64,000 nt of DNA from Qipengyuania aquimaris (GCF_009827445.1 NZ_WTYI01000001.1:1616881-1680880), one strand, 5' to 3'; positions 9,584-18,737 are shown, counted from the first letter of the stretch. The notes: generated by a model from the sequence alone, not told the origin. Made by a program: numbers and translations.

Positions 9584-10333
9584 CTAGAGGCGAGCGAAGA
9601 GGCGCCCTGCACCCCAGCCCATCCCGACTGACAGGAGTACCGCGATGAGGCCATAAGCAAGACCCCACTCGTTAGCGCTGTCCTCCACGAAACGCTCGAA
9701 GCCGACCTTTTTTACCTCGACCTCCGAGACGGCTGAGGCGATCACGCGGCCCCGTGTCACGGCGAAGGTCTCGGCGGTATAGGTGCCCGTTGTCACGTTG
9801 GACGGCAGTTCGATACGCGCCTGGTAGAGCACGCTTTCGCTGATCTGCACGCCGCCGAAATCCTCGCGGTAGAGGCCGAGCCTGCGCTTCAGATCGACGA
9901 GACCTGCCGCGAAACGTCGCTGTTCTTCGGGATTGATCGACCCGCTGGGCGACAGCTGGATATAGTCCGTGCCGAATTCGTAGATCGCGGCCGTCTTGTC
10001 GTCGACGATTTCGGTGATCGGGCGAGAAGATGCGACGGCGAAATAGCTCGGCACCGAGCGAAAATCACTGCTTTCGGCGTTGGCCCATACGCCGATGAAC
10101 CGCTCCTTCTCGCGCAGGCGGATCGGCTCGCTCGGCCCCTTGAGGACTACCACGATGTCATAGTCCTGACCCGCACGTCCTGCCGGATCGAGTACTGCGC
10201 CGAACAGCAGCAGTTCCTGTCCGACAAAGCCCTGCCTCACCTGCACCTCGTGCTGCGAGATTTCCGGAACGAGGACCGGGTCACGCTGCCCCATCAGGAA
10301 GAAAGCAGCGACGAGAAGCAACGCTGCCCTCAC
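9584..10333 (-). CDS. TIGR02186 family membrane-anchored protein
   Basis: 249 residues with an N-terminal signal-like helix (RAALLLVAAFFLMG), a beta-rich periplasmic body and a C-terminal transmembrane segment (about 222-244, GLAYGLIAVLLSVGMGWGAG). This matches the TIGR02186 family of unknown function, usually encoded next to TauE/SafE sulfite exporter-like permeases in alphaproteobacteria. The start is GTG at 10333, which overlaps the upstream permease stop as GTGA, so the two are translationally coupled. A role in handling a sulfur compound or in permease assembly is only a context guess. Confidence 0.8.
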   Translation of the reverse strand: MRAALLLVAAFFLMGQRDPVLVPEISQHEVQVRQGFVGQELLLFGAVLDPAGRAGQDYDIVVVLKGPSEPIRLREKERFIGVWANAESSDFRSVPSYFAVASSRPITEIVDDKTAAIYEFGTDYIQLSPSGSINPEEQRRFAAGLVDLKRRLGLYREDFGGVQISESVLYQARIELPSNVTTGTYTAETFAVTRGRVIASAVSEVEVKKVGFERFVEDSANEWGLAYGLIAVLLSVGMGWGAGRLFARL

Positions 10334-11235
10334 AGCGGGTAGACCGTGTAAATTTCATCAGGCCGGTAGAAGAGGCCGAGGAACATGCGGAACGCAACCA
10401 GAAGAACGATGGCGGCAAGGACAAGGCGCAGTGCCTCCGGCTTGGCCTTGACCGCGAATTGCGAGCCGATCTGTGCACCCGAGACCGATCCCAGCAGCAA
10501 CAGCGCGACCAGCACGATGTCTACCGCGCGAGTGGTGACCGAGTGCATGATCGTGGTCGCGATCGTCACGAAAAGAATGTTGAAGAGGCTGGTGCCGACC
10601 ACGACATTGGCGCTCATGCCCAGGATGTAGAGCATGGCGGGCACGAGAATGAACCCCCCGCCGACGCCCATGAGCATGGTCAATATGCCCACCACGATCC
10701 CCACTATCAGGGGTGCAAGCGGAGAAATGTAAAGTCCCGATCCGTAGAACCGCCAGCGAAAAGGCAGGCTGGCGACCAGCGGGTGATGACGACGCCTTGC
10801 GGCCTGCGCACCGCCTGTCCCGCGCAAGGTCTGGATCGCTTCCTTCGCCATCAACAGGCCGATCGATCCGAGCAGGACAACGTAGAGCGCGTTGATCACT
10901 ACGTCGATCTGGCCAATCGAACGGAAGAAATTGAACAGGAGCGCGCCGAAGCCGGACCCGATCACGCCGCCGCCGATCATCACCGCTCCCATGCGGTAAT
11001 CGACGCCACGGCGCTTGGAATGCGCGATCACGCCGGAAACGCTGGCGCCGGTCACCTGGGTCGATGCCGATGCTGCAGCCACTGTCGGCGGGATCCCGTA
11101 AAAGATCAGCAGCGGCGTTGTCAGGAAGCCGCCGCCCACGCCGAACAGGCCGGACAGGATGCCCGTCAGCGCCCCAAGCGCGACGATTACCAGTCCGTCG
11201 ACGGACAGGTTTGCAATGGGGAGATAGACATCCAT
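10330..11235 (-). CDS. TauE/SafE family sulfite exporter-like permease
   Basis: 301-residue polytopic membrane protein with two homologous halves. Each half carries the glycine-rich family motif: GLFGVGGGFLTTPLLIFYG near residues 29-47 and LMGVGGGFILVPAMLY near 190-205. TauE/SafE (DUF81) proteins move sulfite, sulfonates or related organic anions across the inner membrane. It is the first gene of a two-gene unit with the TIGR02186 protein (4-base overlap). The substrate cannot be predicted. Confidence 0.9.
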   Translation of the reverse strand: MDVYLPIANLSVDGLVIVALGALTGILSGLFGVGGGFLTTPLLIFYGIPPTVAAASASTQVTGASVSGVIAHSKRRGVDYRMGAVMIGGGVIGSGFGALLFNFFRSIGQIDVVINALYVVLLGSIGLLMAKEAIQTLRGTGGAQAARRRHHPLVASLPFRWRFYGSGLYISPLAPLIVGIVVGILTMLMGVGGGFILVPAMLYILGMSANVVVGTSLFNILFVTIATTIMHSVTTRAVDIVLVALLLLGSVSGAQIGSQFAVKAKPEALRLVLAAIVLLVAFRMFLGLFYRPDEIYTVYPL

Positions 11236-11281
11236 TGCCCCGCCCTATCGCAGCGTCACTCTCTATTAAAGCTGAACCGTG

Positions 11282-12403
11282 TCAAAAGCCCGTTGAAAGG
11301 GTGAATGCCGGTCCGTTCCCGGGTTCGGCGTCGCCTGCAACCCGGACGCGGTAATCGAGCGAGAGGCGTGCGGAAACCCCGCCCATGCGCACGTCCATGC
11401 TTGCGCTCGGCCCCACGTCCAGGCGGCTTGCACCTTTCTGTGCCCCGCCCCATGCGCCGGCCCCGGCGCTGAGATGGGCCTCGATCTTTTCAAGGTCGAA
11501 GCGCGCCACCTCGCGCTCCGCTACTGCCATCCCATCGACGAACGCGCTCGAGTAAGTCCCTGCCACGTAGCCGACCTGACCATAGCCGCGAATTTTCACG
11601 CCCAACGGCAAGTCATTTCGCTCTATCCCTGCCGTTGCAAAGAGCGCGGGGCGGATTTCGAGCTGGCCCGATCGATCGGACAATCGCGCCTCTGCATGAA
11701 GCTGCACAGGCATCCCAGCAAGCGGACGCGCGCGCAGTCCGAAAGCGGCCTCGCTTTCCCGCGGTTCACGCAGCGCGGCGCTCGTCCTTAGGTAGACCGC
11801 TGGCTGGTGACTTGATGAATGGGACAGGCGATAGGAAAGCACACCACCGACCTGGCTCGCACCATAGCTCGATGGACGGTCTCCGCCAGCGAGCGAGCTA
11901 CGTCCCTCGCCGCGTAGCAAAAGCCAGCCGCCGAAACGCCAAGGCCTGGTTTTCCTTTGCGTCCCTTCCGGCAAAGGGATGGCAGCTTGCGCGCTGCCCT
12001 CTTGCCGGTCGAGAGCCGCGGCAACACTTCTGGGCATGGGCAAGCGCGACATCGCGGCCATCCAAACCAAATTGTGACCCGACATGCTGCGGTCCTGGAC
12101 GAAATGCGGAGGCGGATCTGCACTGGCGGGCAAGATCGCGGGCGGCGGCGCACTTAGCGAAACGGGCATTTCCCTAGGCGCCTTTAGCAGAAGATCCTGT
12201 TCGCCCGCGTTCCCGTCAGGCACCGCACGCGCAGCTGGCTCGTTCGCAGCTAATTGCTCGATCACCGGGGTTTCCAGACTACGCAGCAATTCTTGCGGCC
12301 AGGGATTTTCCCACGTCATGAGCCTGAGCGTCAACCATCCGGCCAGCAGCACGAACAGGAATACAAGCGGCTGTCCGCGGCGGTCAGTCGATGTGTGGTT
12401 CAT
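11282..12403 (-). CDS. Membrane-anchored beta-rich protein paired with glycosyltransferase (NfrA C-terminal-like?)
   Basis: 373 residues. An N-terminal transmembrane anchor (about 11-30, PLVFLFVLLAGWLTLRLMTW) is followed by ~110 residues of Pro/Ala-rich linker, then a ~230-residue region of alternating hydrophobic residues ending in Phe, which suggests a beta-barrel-like or beta-sheet domain. Wording of the conserved part (YGASQVGGVLSYRL, PVYLRTSAALR, PVQLHAEARLS) resembles the C-terminal region of N4-receptor NfrA, but this is by eye only. The start overlaps the glycosyltransferase stop as ATGA, so the two proteins probably work together in exopolysaccharide synthesis or export. The cytoplasmic-membrane anchor is unusual for an NfrA-type outer-membrane protein. 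Confidence 0.65.
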   Translation of the reverse strand: MNHTSTDRRGQPLVFLFVLLAGWLTLRLMTWENPWPQELLRSLETPVIEQLAANEPAARAVPDGNAGEQDLLLKAPREMPVSLSAPPPAILPASADPPPHFVQDRSMSGHNLVWMAAMSRLPMPRSVAAALDRQEGSAQAAIPLPEGTQRKTRPWRFGGWLLLRGEGRSSLAGGDRPSSYGASQVGGVLSYRLSHSSSHQPAVYLRTSAALREPRESEAAFGLRARPLAGMPVQLHAEARLSDRSGQLEIRPALFATAGIERNDLPLGVKIRGYGQVGYVAGTYSSAFVDGMAVAEREVARFDLEKIEAHLSAGAGAWGGAQKGASRLDVGPSASMDVRMGGVSARLSLDYRVRVAGDAEPGNGPAFTLSTGF

Positions 12404-13800
12404 GCGTACGCTGCCTTGGGCAGCGCGAGGGAGGGATGATCGTGATGTGCGGTCTTGTCCCAGACGACCGGCGCACCGCGCAGGCTGCGCCAATAGGCGG
12501 CCAATGCGCGGCGTCCGCTCATAATGGCGATGACATTGGAAACGAGTACTCGCGGAACCGCCATCAGGCCTTGCTTCACACCATATTCTCGACCGGTAAA
12601 TAGACCGCGCGCGAGCAACCGCCAGACAAGGCCGAACATCGTGAACACCAACAGCCCGCGTAACATTGGCGAAGGCTCCAACGGAGCTACAAAGCCCGCA
12701 GTTGCCGAAACTTGCGATAATATCGCCGACAGCACCAAGATATAAGCGATCGCCAGGACCAGGGCAGCCAGGGGGCCACGCCGGTCGCGCAGCGTCATCC
12801 AGCGTTCTGCCAGCGTTCCGCGCCAGCCCAGGCGATCCCATCCCTGTAGCGCGATGCCGTGGGTCCAGCGGGTCTTTTGGCGCACAGCAGCTGAAAGATC
12901 CGAAGGAAAGAAAGCGCGCGTCGCAACAAGGCGACCATCATGTGTCCTCGCCCTGAGAAACCGTCCGGTTCCCCCGAGTGCGCAGATCCGCTGGCCCAGC
13001 TCGTAATCTTCCGTCAGCGAGGCGGAGGCGAAAGGTTCTCCGGCGTGCAGCCTGGCCAGTCGATCCAGCATAGGGCGCCTGATTGCGGAGCCGACACCTG
13101 CTCCGGGAACGGAGACGCCAAGCGCGTCGCGCACTACCATCGCCTTGGCGTGGGATTCCGCGAATTCGTCCGAATAGTGGCCGGCTATCCACGGCGAGTC
13201 CGATTGCGGCAGGGCCATGACCGGCAACTGGACGAAATCGTCATGCCATATCGCCCGGTCGAGCGTGACCAGGGCTGCTTCGTCGACCATGTCTTCCGCA
13301 TCGTGCAATACCACCATGTGTGCCTTGGCACGCAGGCGTGTCTCATCGTCACATAAAGCCTGGTAGAGGCGGTTGAGGCAGTGCGCTTTGCTTGTCGGGC
13401 CATCCGCTCCGACAATCACCACGCGAATCCTGTCATCACCGCGTGCAGCCACTGAGACAGACGCGATCGTGGCCGGATCGTTACGATAGCATCCCACATA
13501 AATGCGCACATCGTCCTGCGGCCAGGATGCAAGCGCGTGGGCAAGGGTCGGTCCGATGACGGTGTCCTCCTCCCATGCGGGAATGAACACGGCAGCCATT
13601 CCTGAAAGGTCCTGGAGGGCGTATCCCCTACTTCCGACTTCGGCAGGTTTCGCCCTGCCCGTCAACCTAAGCCAGGCATAGGTGATATCGATCGCGAGTT
13701 CGTCGATCAATCCAATGGCGAAGAACACCGCGGCAAGCAGCAACAGCTCGTGCTGAAGCAACGCAAGCCATTCGGCAGACGTAAATTGTGCGACCGGCAA
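12400..13800 (-). CDS. Processive family 2 glycosyltransferase, NfrB/BcsA-like
   Basis: About 466 residues. One or two N-terminal membrane helices (LLQHELLLLAAVFFAIGLIDE), a cytoplasmic GT-2 catalytic domain, then membrane helices at the C-terminus. The full set of processive-synthase motifs is visible: AVFIPAWEED, the DxD-like LHDAEDMVD, TED in LTEDYELGQ, and Q..RW in RQKTRWTHG. This is the architecture of cellulose/hyaluronan synthases and of NfrB. It lacks a PilZ domain in this frame. Start: TTG 13800 has AGGGGGA upstream at good spacing; GTG 13854 is a possible longer start without a visible site. It is divergent from nhaA. Confidence 0.85.
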   Translation of the reverse strand: MPVAQFTSAEWLALLQHELLLLAAVFFAIGLIDELAIDITYAWLRLTGRAKPAEVGSRGYALQDLSGMAAVFIPAWEEDTVIGPTLAHALASWPQDDVRIYVGCYRNDPATIASVSVAARGDDRIRVVIVGADGPTSKAHCLNRLYQALCDDETRLRAKAHMVVLHDAEDMVDEAALVTLDRAIWHDDFVQLPVMALPQSDSPWIAGHYSDEFAESHAKAMVVRDALGVSVPGAGVGSAIRRPMLDRLARLHAGEPFASASLTEDYELGQRICALGGTGRFLRARTHDGRLVATRAFFPSDLSAAVRQKTRWTHGIALQGWDRLGWRGTLAERWMTLRDRRGPLAALVLAIAYILVLSAILSQVSATAGFVAPLEPSPMLRGLLVFTMFGLVWRLLARGLFTGREYGVKQGLMAVPRVLVSNVIAIMSGRRALAAYWRSLRGAPVVWDKTAHHDHPSLALPKAAYA

Positions 13801-13881
13801 CCCTTTATCCCCCTGTCGCTTCCCTAACCTGCAGAATCCACCCTTGCAACGCACGATGGTTTGCGAAAGAGAGCACGCGAT

Positions 13882-15111
13882 ATGAGTAACCGACGTTCAC
13901 CCATCCGCCTCGTCTTCGCACCGGTTCGCGCGCTCTTCGTCAGCGATGCATCAGCGGGCATCCTGCTGATCCTGGTTGCCATCGCTGCAATGCTGGCCGC
14001 CAACTCCGCTTTGGCAGAGGATTACCATCACCTGTTCCACGGCGAGTTGTTCAGCGCTGACGTGTTCAAGCTGAACACGCTGCACCTGTGGATCAACGAC
14101 GGACTGATGGCGATCTTCTTCTTCGTCGTCGGCCTCGAGGTGAAGCGCGAGTGGATCGAAGGGCAATTGTCCGACAACGATCAGCGCAAGATGCCGATCC
14201 TTGCCGCTGCAGCGGGGATGATCTTCCCGGCGCTGGTCTACCTGTTTTTCGTCAATGCCGAAGGCGCAGGCGAACTGACCCGCGGCTGGGCGATCCCGGC
14301 CGCGACCGACATCGCCTTTGCGATGGGTGTGCTGGGCCTGCTCGGCAGCAGAGTGCCGGCATCGCTACGCCTGTTCCTGTTGACGGTCGCGATCGTCGAC
14401 GACATTGGCGCCGTGCTGGTGATCGCACTATTCTATACGGCCAACCTCAAGGTCATGTGGCTGCTTGCCGCAGCAGTGGTTGTCGCCATCATGATGGTCA
14501 TGAACCGAGCACGCGTTTCGGCCTATACGCCGTTCATCCTGATGTCTTTGGTGCTGTGGTTCGTGGTGCTCAACTCAGGAGTGCACGCCACCATTGCGGG
14601 CGTCGTCGCTGCGCTGACTATCCCGATGCGCGGCAAGGACGACGACACCATGCTCGAACATCTGGAACACGGTCTTGCCCCATGGAGCGCCTATCTTATC
14701 GTCCCGGTATTCGGCTTCGCCAATGCAGGCGTCGAAATCGGCAACCTCGGCATGGAAGGCATTATCGCGCCGCTGCCGATTGCGATCGCCGCCGGCCTCT
14801 TCTTCGGCAAGCAGGTGGGCATCCTGTCAGCTATTTACGTGGCCGATAGATTGGGCTTCGCGCCGCGCCCGGATGGCGCAAGCTGGACGGAGATTTGGGG
14901 TGTCTCGATCCTGTGCGGAATCGGTTTCACGATGTCGCTGTTCATCTCCGGCTTGGCATTCGCCGGGAACGCGTTGCTGATCGAGGAAGCCAAGATTGGC
15001 ATCCTGATGGGCTCGTTCGTCTCGGCAGTCGTCGGCTATACCATCCTGCGGATGACGACCGACCACCCCGACGACGAGAGATCGCCCTACCTCGACAAGG
15101 CAGACCTCTAG
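13882..15111 (+). CDS. nhaA: Na+/H+ antiporter NhaA
   Basis: 409-residue inner-membrane antiporter exchanging 2 H+ for 1 Na+ and used for pH and sodium homeostasis. The VDDIGAV motif (about residues 172-178) contains the two adjacent aspartates that bind Na+ and H+. The early DGLMAIFFFVVGLEVKREW and late GFTMSLFISGLAF segments are typical of NhaA. ATG 13882 is taken as start; the upstream TTG at 13861 would add seven basic residues. A sodium antiporter suits the marine or brackish habitat suggested by the rest of the window. Confidence 0.95.
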   Translation: MSNRRSPIRLVFAPVRALFVSDASAGILLILVAIAAMLAANSALAEDYHHLFHGELFSADVFKLNTLHLWINDGLMAIFFFVVGLEVKREWIEGQLSDNDQRKMPILAAAAGMIFPALVYLFFVNAEGAGELTRGWAIPAATDIAFAMGVLGLLGSRVPASLRLFLLTVAIVDDIGAVLVIALFYTANLKVMWLLAAAVVVAIMMVMNRARVSAYTPFILMSLVLWFVVLNSGVHATIAGVVAALTIPMRGKDDDTMLEHLEHGLAPWSAYLIVPVFGFANAGVEIGNLGMEGIIAPLPIAIAAGLFFGKQVGILSAIYVADRLGFAPRPDGASWTEIWGVSILCGIGFTMSLFISGLAFAGNALLIEEAKIGILMGSFVSAVVGYTILRMTTDHPDDERSPYLDKADL

Positions 15112-15121
15112 GCCGGAAGGC

Positions 15122-15559
15122 TCACCAGCTGCCGGTGTTCGGCATGCTGGCCCACGGCTCGGCAGGTTCAAGATAGCCGTCCTGCAGCAACTCGATGGAA
15201 ATGCCGTCGGGCGTGCGGACGAAGGCCATGTGCCCGTCGCGCGGGGGACGATTGATTGTGTGGCCTGCATCGACCAGCCGCTGGCACGTCTCGTAGATGT
15301 CGTCGACGCGGTAGGCGAGATGGCCGAAATTGCGCCCACCTTCATACTGTTCCGGATCGCTGCCGTCTTCCGGCGGCCAGTTGTAGGTCAGCTCGACCTC
15401 GGCAGCGCCCTCTTCACCCGGCGCGGCAAGGAAGATCAAGGTGAAGCGCCCCTGTTCGCTGTCCTTGCGGCGCACTTCCTTCAGGCCAATCAGTTCGAAA
15501 AATGCGACAGTAGCGTCGGGATCGGTGACGCGGATCATGGAGTGCAGATATTGGGTCAT
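15122..15559 (-). CDS. gloA: Lactoylglutathione lyase / glyoxalase I (VOC family)
   Basis: 145 residues, one full vicinal-oxygen-chelate unit pair as in glyoxalase I. It begins with QYLHSMIRVTDPDATVAFF, followed by ELTYNWPPEDGSDPEQY and FGHLAYRVDDIYETC. The metal ligands expected from GloA are visible as His6, Glu56, His80 and Glu128 (SIELLQDG). It would isomerise the methylglyoxal-glutathione hemithioacetal. It is convergent with nhaA, only 10 bases from its stop. Confidence 0.88.
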   Translation of the reverse strand: MTQYLHSMIRVTDPDATVAFFELIGLKEVRRKDSEQGRFTLIFLAAPGEEGAAEVELTYNWPPEDGSDPEQYEGGRNFGHLAYRVDDIYETCQRLVDAGHTINRPPRDGHMAFVRTPDGISIELLQDGYLEPAEPWASMPNTGSW

Positions 15560-15589
15560 GCGACATAGTTAGGACGCAGCCCGATCAAG

Positions 15590-15621
15590 AAAAGGGGGCC
15601 CGCCCGAAAGGACGCGCCCCC
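15590..15621 (-). terminator. Rho-independent terminator after the TorF porin gene
   Basis: On the minus strand a GGGGGCGCG...GGGCCCCC-type hairpin is followed by TTTTCTT. It lies 25 bases past the porin stop and just before the gloA start region. Confidence 0.7.
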
Positions 15622-15645
15622 GATCCGTTAGCGTGAGACCTTGTT

Positions 15646-16395
15646 CTAGAAACTGGCCGTCACGGTTCCCACGATCGCATCGTCGGTAAAGCCGTCGATC
15701 GAAGGGCCTTCGACGCCAATATAGGAAATGCCGACTTCAAGCGGGCCAGCAGCATAGCTGGCACCGATCGACCAATCGAGACCGCTGTCGTCCGTATCGC
15801 CAGCGAGCAGCGGCGGCGCGAGTACGCCGTCGGTGTACCCGAGGTGCCCGGTGACGGTCAGCGGCGTACCCGGCAAGCCGGTGCTGAGATCGGTGTAAAC
15901 GTAAAGGTTGTCGTCCCCGCCAAGCGAATCCTGTTCCCAGGCATAGGCGGCGCCGACGGTCGCTTCTGCCGGACCGAGGTTGAAGCCGATCGAAGCGTAG
16001 GGTTCCCAGTAATCGGTATCGAGACCGAGTTCTTCGGAGGGATAGAGATAGTACAGCAGGCCGACATCGACGCTGACACCTTCGCTGAGCTGGCCCGACC
16101 AGCCGCCGTAAATGTCGAATTCCATCTCGCCATAGGACGGTCCGCCGTCGATCGAGGACGCCCAGACACCGGCGTAAAAGCCGCTGTCATGAGCCACATC
16201 GAGACCACCCTGGATTGCAGGATCGCCGCCGGACAGCGAGACCCCGCGGAAGCGGTAGTCAGTCACGAGCGAGACATTGGCCGAAACGGTTACGCCGTCG
16301 GCCTCGGCTTCGTCCTGCGCGAGAGCGGGGGAAGAAATGCCGCATGCAAGAGCGGCGAGCGAAACGGCCAGTCGGCCGCGAAAGGACGTGAGCAT
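15646..16395 (-). CDS. TorF family putative outer-membrane porin
   Basis: 249 residues with a clear signal peptide (RGRLAVSLAALACGISSPALAQ, cleavage near residue 23) and a beta-barrel pattern ending in Phe (VGTVTASF). The opening of the mature part, SANVSLVTDYRFRGVSLSGGDPAIQGGLD, contains the signature of the TIGR02001/TorF porin-like family common in alphaproteobacteria. Aromatic and acidic residues dominate, as expected of a barrel. The start at 16395 has a strong AAGGAG about 7 bases upstream. A monocistronic gene with its own terminator. The substrate is unknown. Confidence 0.9.
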   Translation of the reverse strand: MLTSFRGRLAVSLAALACGISSPALAQDEAEADGVTVSANVSLVTDYRFRGVSLSGGDPAIQGGLDVAHDSGFYAGVWASSIDGGPSYGEMEFDIYGGWSGQLSEGVSVDVGLLYYLYPSEELGLDTDYWEPYASIGFNLGPAEATVGAAYAWEQDSLGGDDNLYVYTDLSTGLPGTPLTVTGHLGYTDGVLAPPLLAGDTDDSGLDWSIGASYAAGPLEVGISYIGVEGPSIDGFTDDAIVGTVTASF

Positions 16396-16663
16396 ATTCG
16401 AACTCCTTAGGTTCGGTTTGGTGCTTCGTCCCACCTGCGTTTTCGCCGGGTCCCCGTTTTTAGGAAGGGCTCCTCGGTCGAAATCGAAATGATCGTGCAG
16501 CAAGCCACGATTCGGCGCAAGATTACTTGCTGAACTTTTCGCTATCGCAATATCAAGCGTGGCTATTGTGCAACTGCGAAGGCGTTAAGCTGCGGCTCAG
16601 CGCTTGCTGCTATATCGGCTGTGCATTAGATGCGCACAGCACGAGAGTGCCGCCAGAGAAACC

Positions 16664-17455
16664 ATGATCCAGTCCCTACGCAATCTCTTCCGCAAACCCG
16701 ACAAGGACCGCCGCATCGCGCGCGTCCCTGAGGGCGAGCGTTGGTATGTGATCGGCGACATTCACGGACGGCTCGACCTGCTTGAGGCGTTGCAGGCTGC
16801 CATTGAGCAAGACGATGCGCAGGCGGGCGCGGCAGACACGACGGTCGTCTTCCTTGGCGATCTCGTCGACCGTGGACCCGACAGCGCGGGCGTCATCAAG
16901 CTTGCCCGCAAATGGGGCAAGAAGCGCAAGGTCCGCTATCTTGCGGGCAACCATGAAGAAATGTTCCTCGACAGCTTCACCGACAAGGAAACGCTGCGCC
17001 ACTTCTTGCGTCATGGCGGGCGCGAGACGGTGCTCAGCTACGGAGTGAAGAAGAAGGAATACAACCGCATGCAGCTCGAAGAGGTGCAGAAGGTGATGCA
17101 GAAGGCGGTGCCCGCCAAGGATCGTGAATTCCTCGAAAGCTTCGAAGAAATCATCGTGGTCGGCGATTATGTCCTCGCCCATGCCGGGATTAATCCCAAG
17201 CGGGCCATCGACGACCAGAAGCGCAAGGATCTGTTGTGGATCCGCGACCGCTTCCTCTCTCATGCAGAGCCGCTCAGCCATGTCGTGGTGCATGGCCATA
17301 CGATTTTCGAAGAGGTCGAAGATAATGGCAATCGGATCGGGGTCGATACCGGGGCATTTCGTACCGGTCGCCTGACCGCACTTGTTCTCGAGGGTGACAG
17401 CAGGCGAACCATCCAGGCCGCCCAGGCCGAAGATGGCAGCATTACCACCTCGTAA
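16664..17455 (+). CDS. Serine/threonine protein phosphatase-like metallophosphoesterase
   Basis: 263 residues. All five calcineurin-like metal-binding motifs are present: GDIHGR (about 31-36), GDLVDRGPDS (~66-75), GNHEE (~100-104), AHAGIN (~174-179) and VHGHT (~215-219). The protein is cytoplasmic, with no signal peptide. It resembles PrpA/ApaH-like bacterial phosphatases; substrate may be phosphoproteins or dinucleoside polyphosphates. ATG 16664 is preferred to an upstream start at 16604, whose added residues show no family resemblance. The gene ends 19 bases from the 3' end of rnpB on the other strand. Confidence 0.9.
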   Translation: MIQSLRNLFRKPDKDRRIARVPEGERWYVIGDIHGRLDLLEALQAAIEQDDAQAGAADTTVVFLGDLVDRGPDSAGVIKLARKWGKKRKVRYLAGNHEEMFLDSFTDKETLRHFLRHGGRETVLSYGVKKKEYNRMQLEEVQKVMQKAVPAKDREFLESFEEIIVVGDYVLAHAGINPKRAIDDQKRKDLLWIRDRFLSHAEPLSHVVVHGHTIFEEVEDNGNRIGVDTGAFRTGRLTALVLEGDSRRTIQAAQAEDGSITTS

Positions 17456-17474
17456 TTCGCAAGCTCCATTATAA

Positions 17475-17897
17475 GCGCCAGGGGGCCTGTAAGCCGGGTT
17501 CTGTCTCCGCAGACGGTATCCGAAACCGGACCGTATCCGCGGCGGCAGCCATTCGTCTGGGCCGCGGATCGCTCCGCGGCTCAAGCAGCCAACCCGGGCG
17601 GTCGCAGCTGTTACACTCGGGGCGAAACACCCCGGCCCTCTTGCGAGAGCGCGCCACCCCTATTCGGCCTTGCTCCGGGTGGGGTTTGCCATGCGGGCGC
17701 TGTTACCAGAACCCCGGTGCGCTCTTACCGCACCCTTTCAGCCTTGCCTGATCTCCCGAAAGAGCCATCGGCGGTCTACTCTCTGCGGCACTTTCCCTAC
17801 GGTTGCCCGCGGCGGGCGTTACCCGCCACCCTCGTTTCGTGGAGCCCGGACTTTCCTCGGATGCGAACACCCGCGGCTGCCCGGCCCCCTGGCACAA
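17475..17897 (-). ncRNA. rnpB: RNase P RNA component
   Basis: On the minus strand the conserved bacterial RNase P core is visible: GAGGAAAGTCCGGGCTCCAC near the 5' end, GGGTAACGCCCGCC, GGGTGCGGTAAGAGCGCACC, and the 3' ACAGAACCCGGCTTACAGGC. The ends pair as P1 (GTGCCAGGGGGCC with GGCCCCCTGGCGC), which sets the boundaries to about 17475-17897. Length (~420 nt) is normal for a type A RNA. It processes the 5' ends of tRNA precursors together with RnpA. Exact ends may differ by a few bases. Confidence 0.96.
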
Positions 17898-17946
17898 GCC
17901 CCTATAGGGTCAGAGACGGCTTAGGAAAAGCCGCCTCGTATAACTG

Positions 17947-18665
17947 TCAGCCTGCATCGCCTCCGATATTTGCCAGCGTCTCGTCAGGCGAAAGCAGATA
18001 ACGCCAGATGACGGCGCCGATGGCGGCACCCACAAGGGGCGCGAGCCAGAATAGCCAGAGCTGCCCGACAGCACCGGTTTCGGCATAGAACGCAACGCCG
18101 GTCGAGCGTGCGGGATTTACCGAAGTGTTGGTAACCGGAATCGAGATCAGGTGGATCAGGGTCAGGCCAAGCCCGATCGAGATCGGCGCGAAACCGCCCG
18201 GTACCTTGTCGGAAGTCGATCCCAGAATGATGACCAAGAACGCCGCAGTCAGGACGATTTCAGCCACAAGCGCGGCCTGCATCGAATAACCGCCGGGCGA
18301 CAGATCGCCGAAACCGTTGGAGGCAAATCCTCCCGGGGTCCAATCGGCGACACCCGAAGCTATGACGAACAGCGTCCCTGCAGCGCAGAAGGCGCCGATA
18401 AGCTGCGCGCCCCAATAGGGCAGTAAATCCTTCCAGGCGAAGCGGTTGGCGACTGCCAGGCCCAGCGAAACCGCCGGGTTGAAATGTCCGCCAGAAATTC
18501 CGCCTACGGCATAGGCCATGGTCAGAACCGTCAGGCCGAAAGCCAGTGCCACCCCTACAAAACCGATCCCCAGATCGGGGAATGCGGCGGCAAGGACAGC
18601 CGCGCCGCAGCCACCGAAACGAGCCAATAGGTACCGAAGAATTCTGCGAAAAGTTTCCTTAGCAT
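17947..18665 (-). pseudogene. aqpZ: Aquaporin Z with a -1 frameshift near codon 16
   Basis: The natural start is ATG 18665, with GGGAG upstream. It encodes [16 protein letters not shown], the usual AqpZ N-terminus, but then leaves the frame. The remaining [19 protein letters not shown] ... and all later helices lie in the next frame. One T is missing from the run at 18617-18619 (TTT where TTTT would restore CTC GTT TTC GGT). Both NPA boxes are intact in the downstream frame (GGHFNPAVS and [10 protein letters not shown]), as are six helices, about 240 residues once restored. A TTG at 18714 in the downstream frame opens a 255-codon frame but with a foreign N-terminus. Either a recent inactivating mutation or a sequencing error in a homopolymer. 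Confidence 0.8.
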
Positions 18666-18737
18666 TGGAGTTCTCCCTCTCCCGACTTCGGAAAGAGTGC
18701 CCAAATACTAACAAAGATCAAATCAGCCTGTTGAAAA

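Noticed and set aside
17898..17945. A hairpin (CGGCTT/AAGCCG) between aqpZ and rnpB as an aqpZ terminator
   Set aside because: The stem is only about 6-7 bp and no T-tract follows, so it is too weak to call; it may be part of the rnpB promoter region.
18666..18714. An upstream TTG start that would give aqpZ a continuous 255-codon frame
   Set aside because: The added N-terminus has no similarity to aquaporins, while ATG 18665 in the other frame encodes the conserved AqpZ N-terminus behind a ribosome-binding site.
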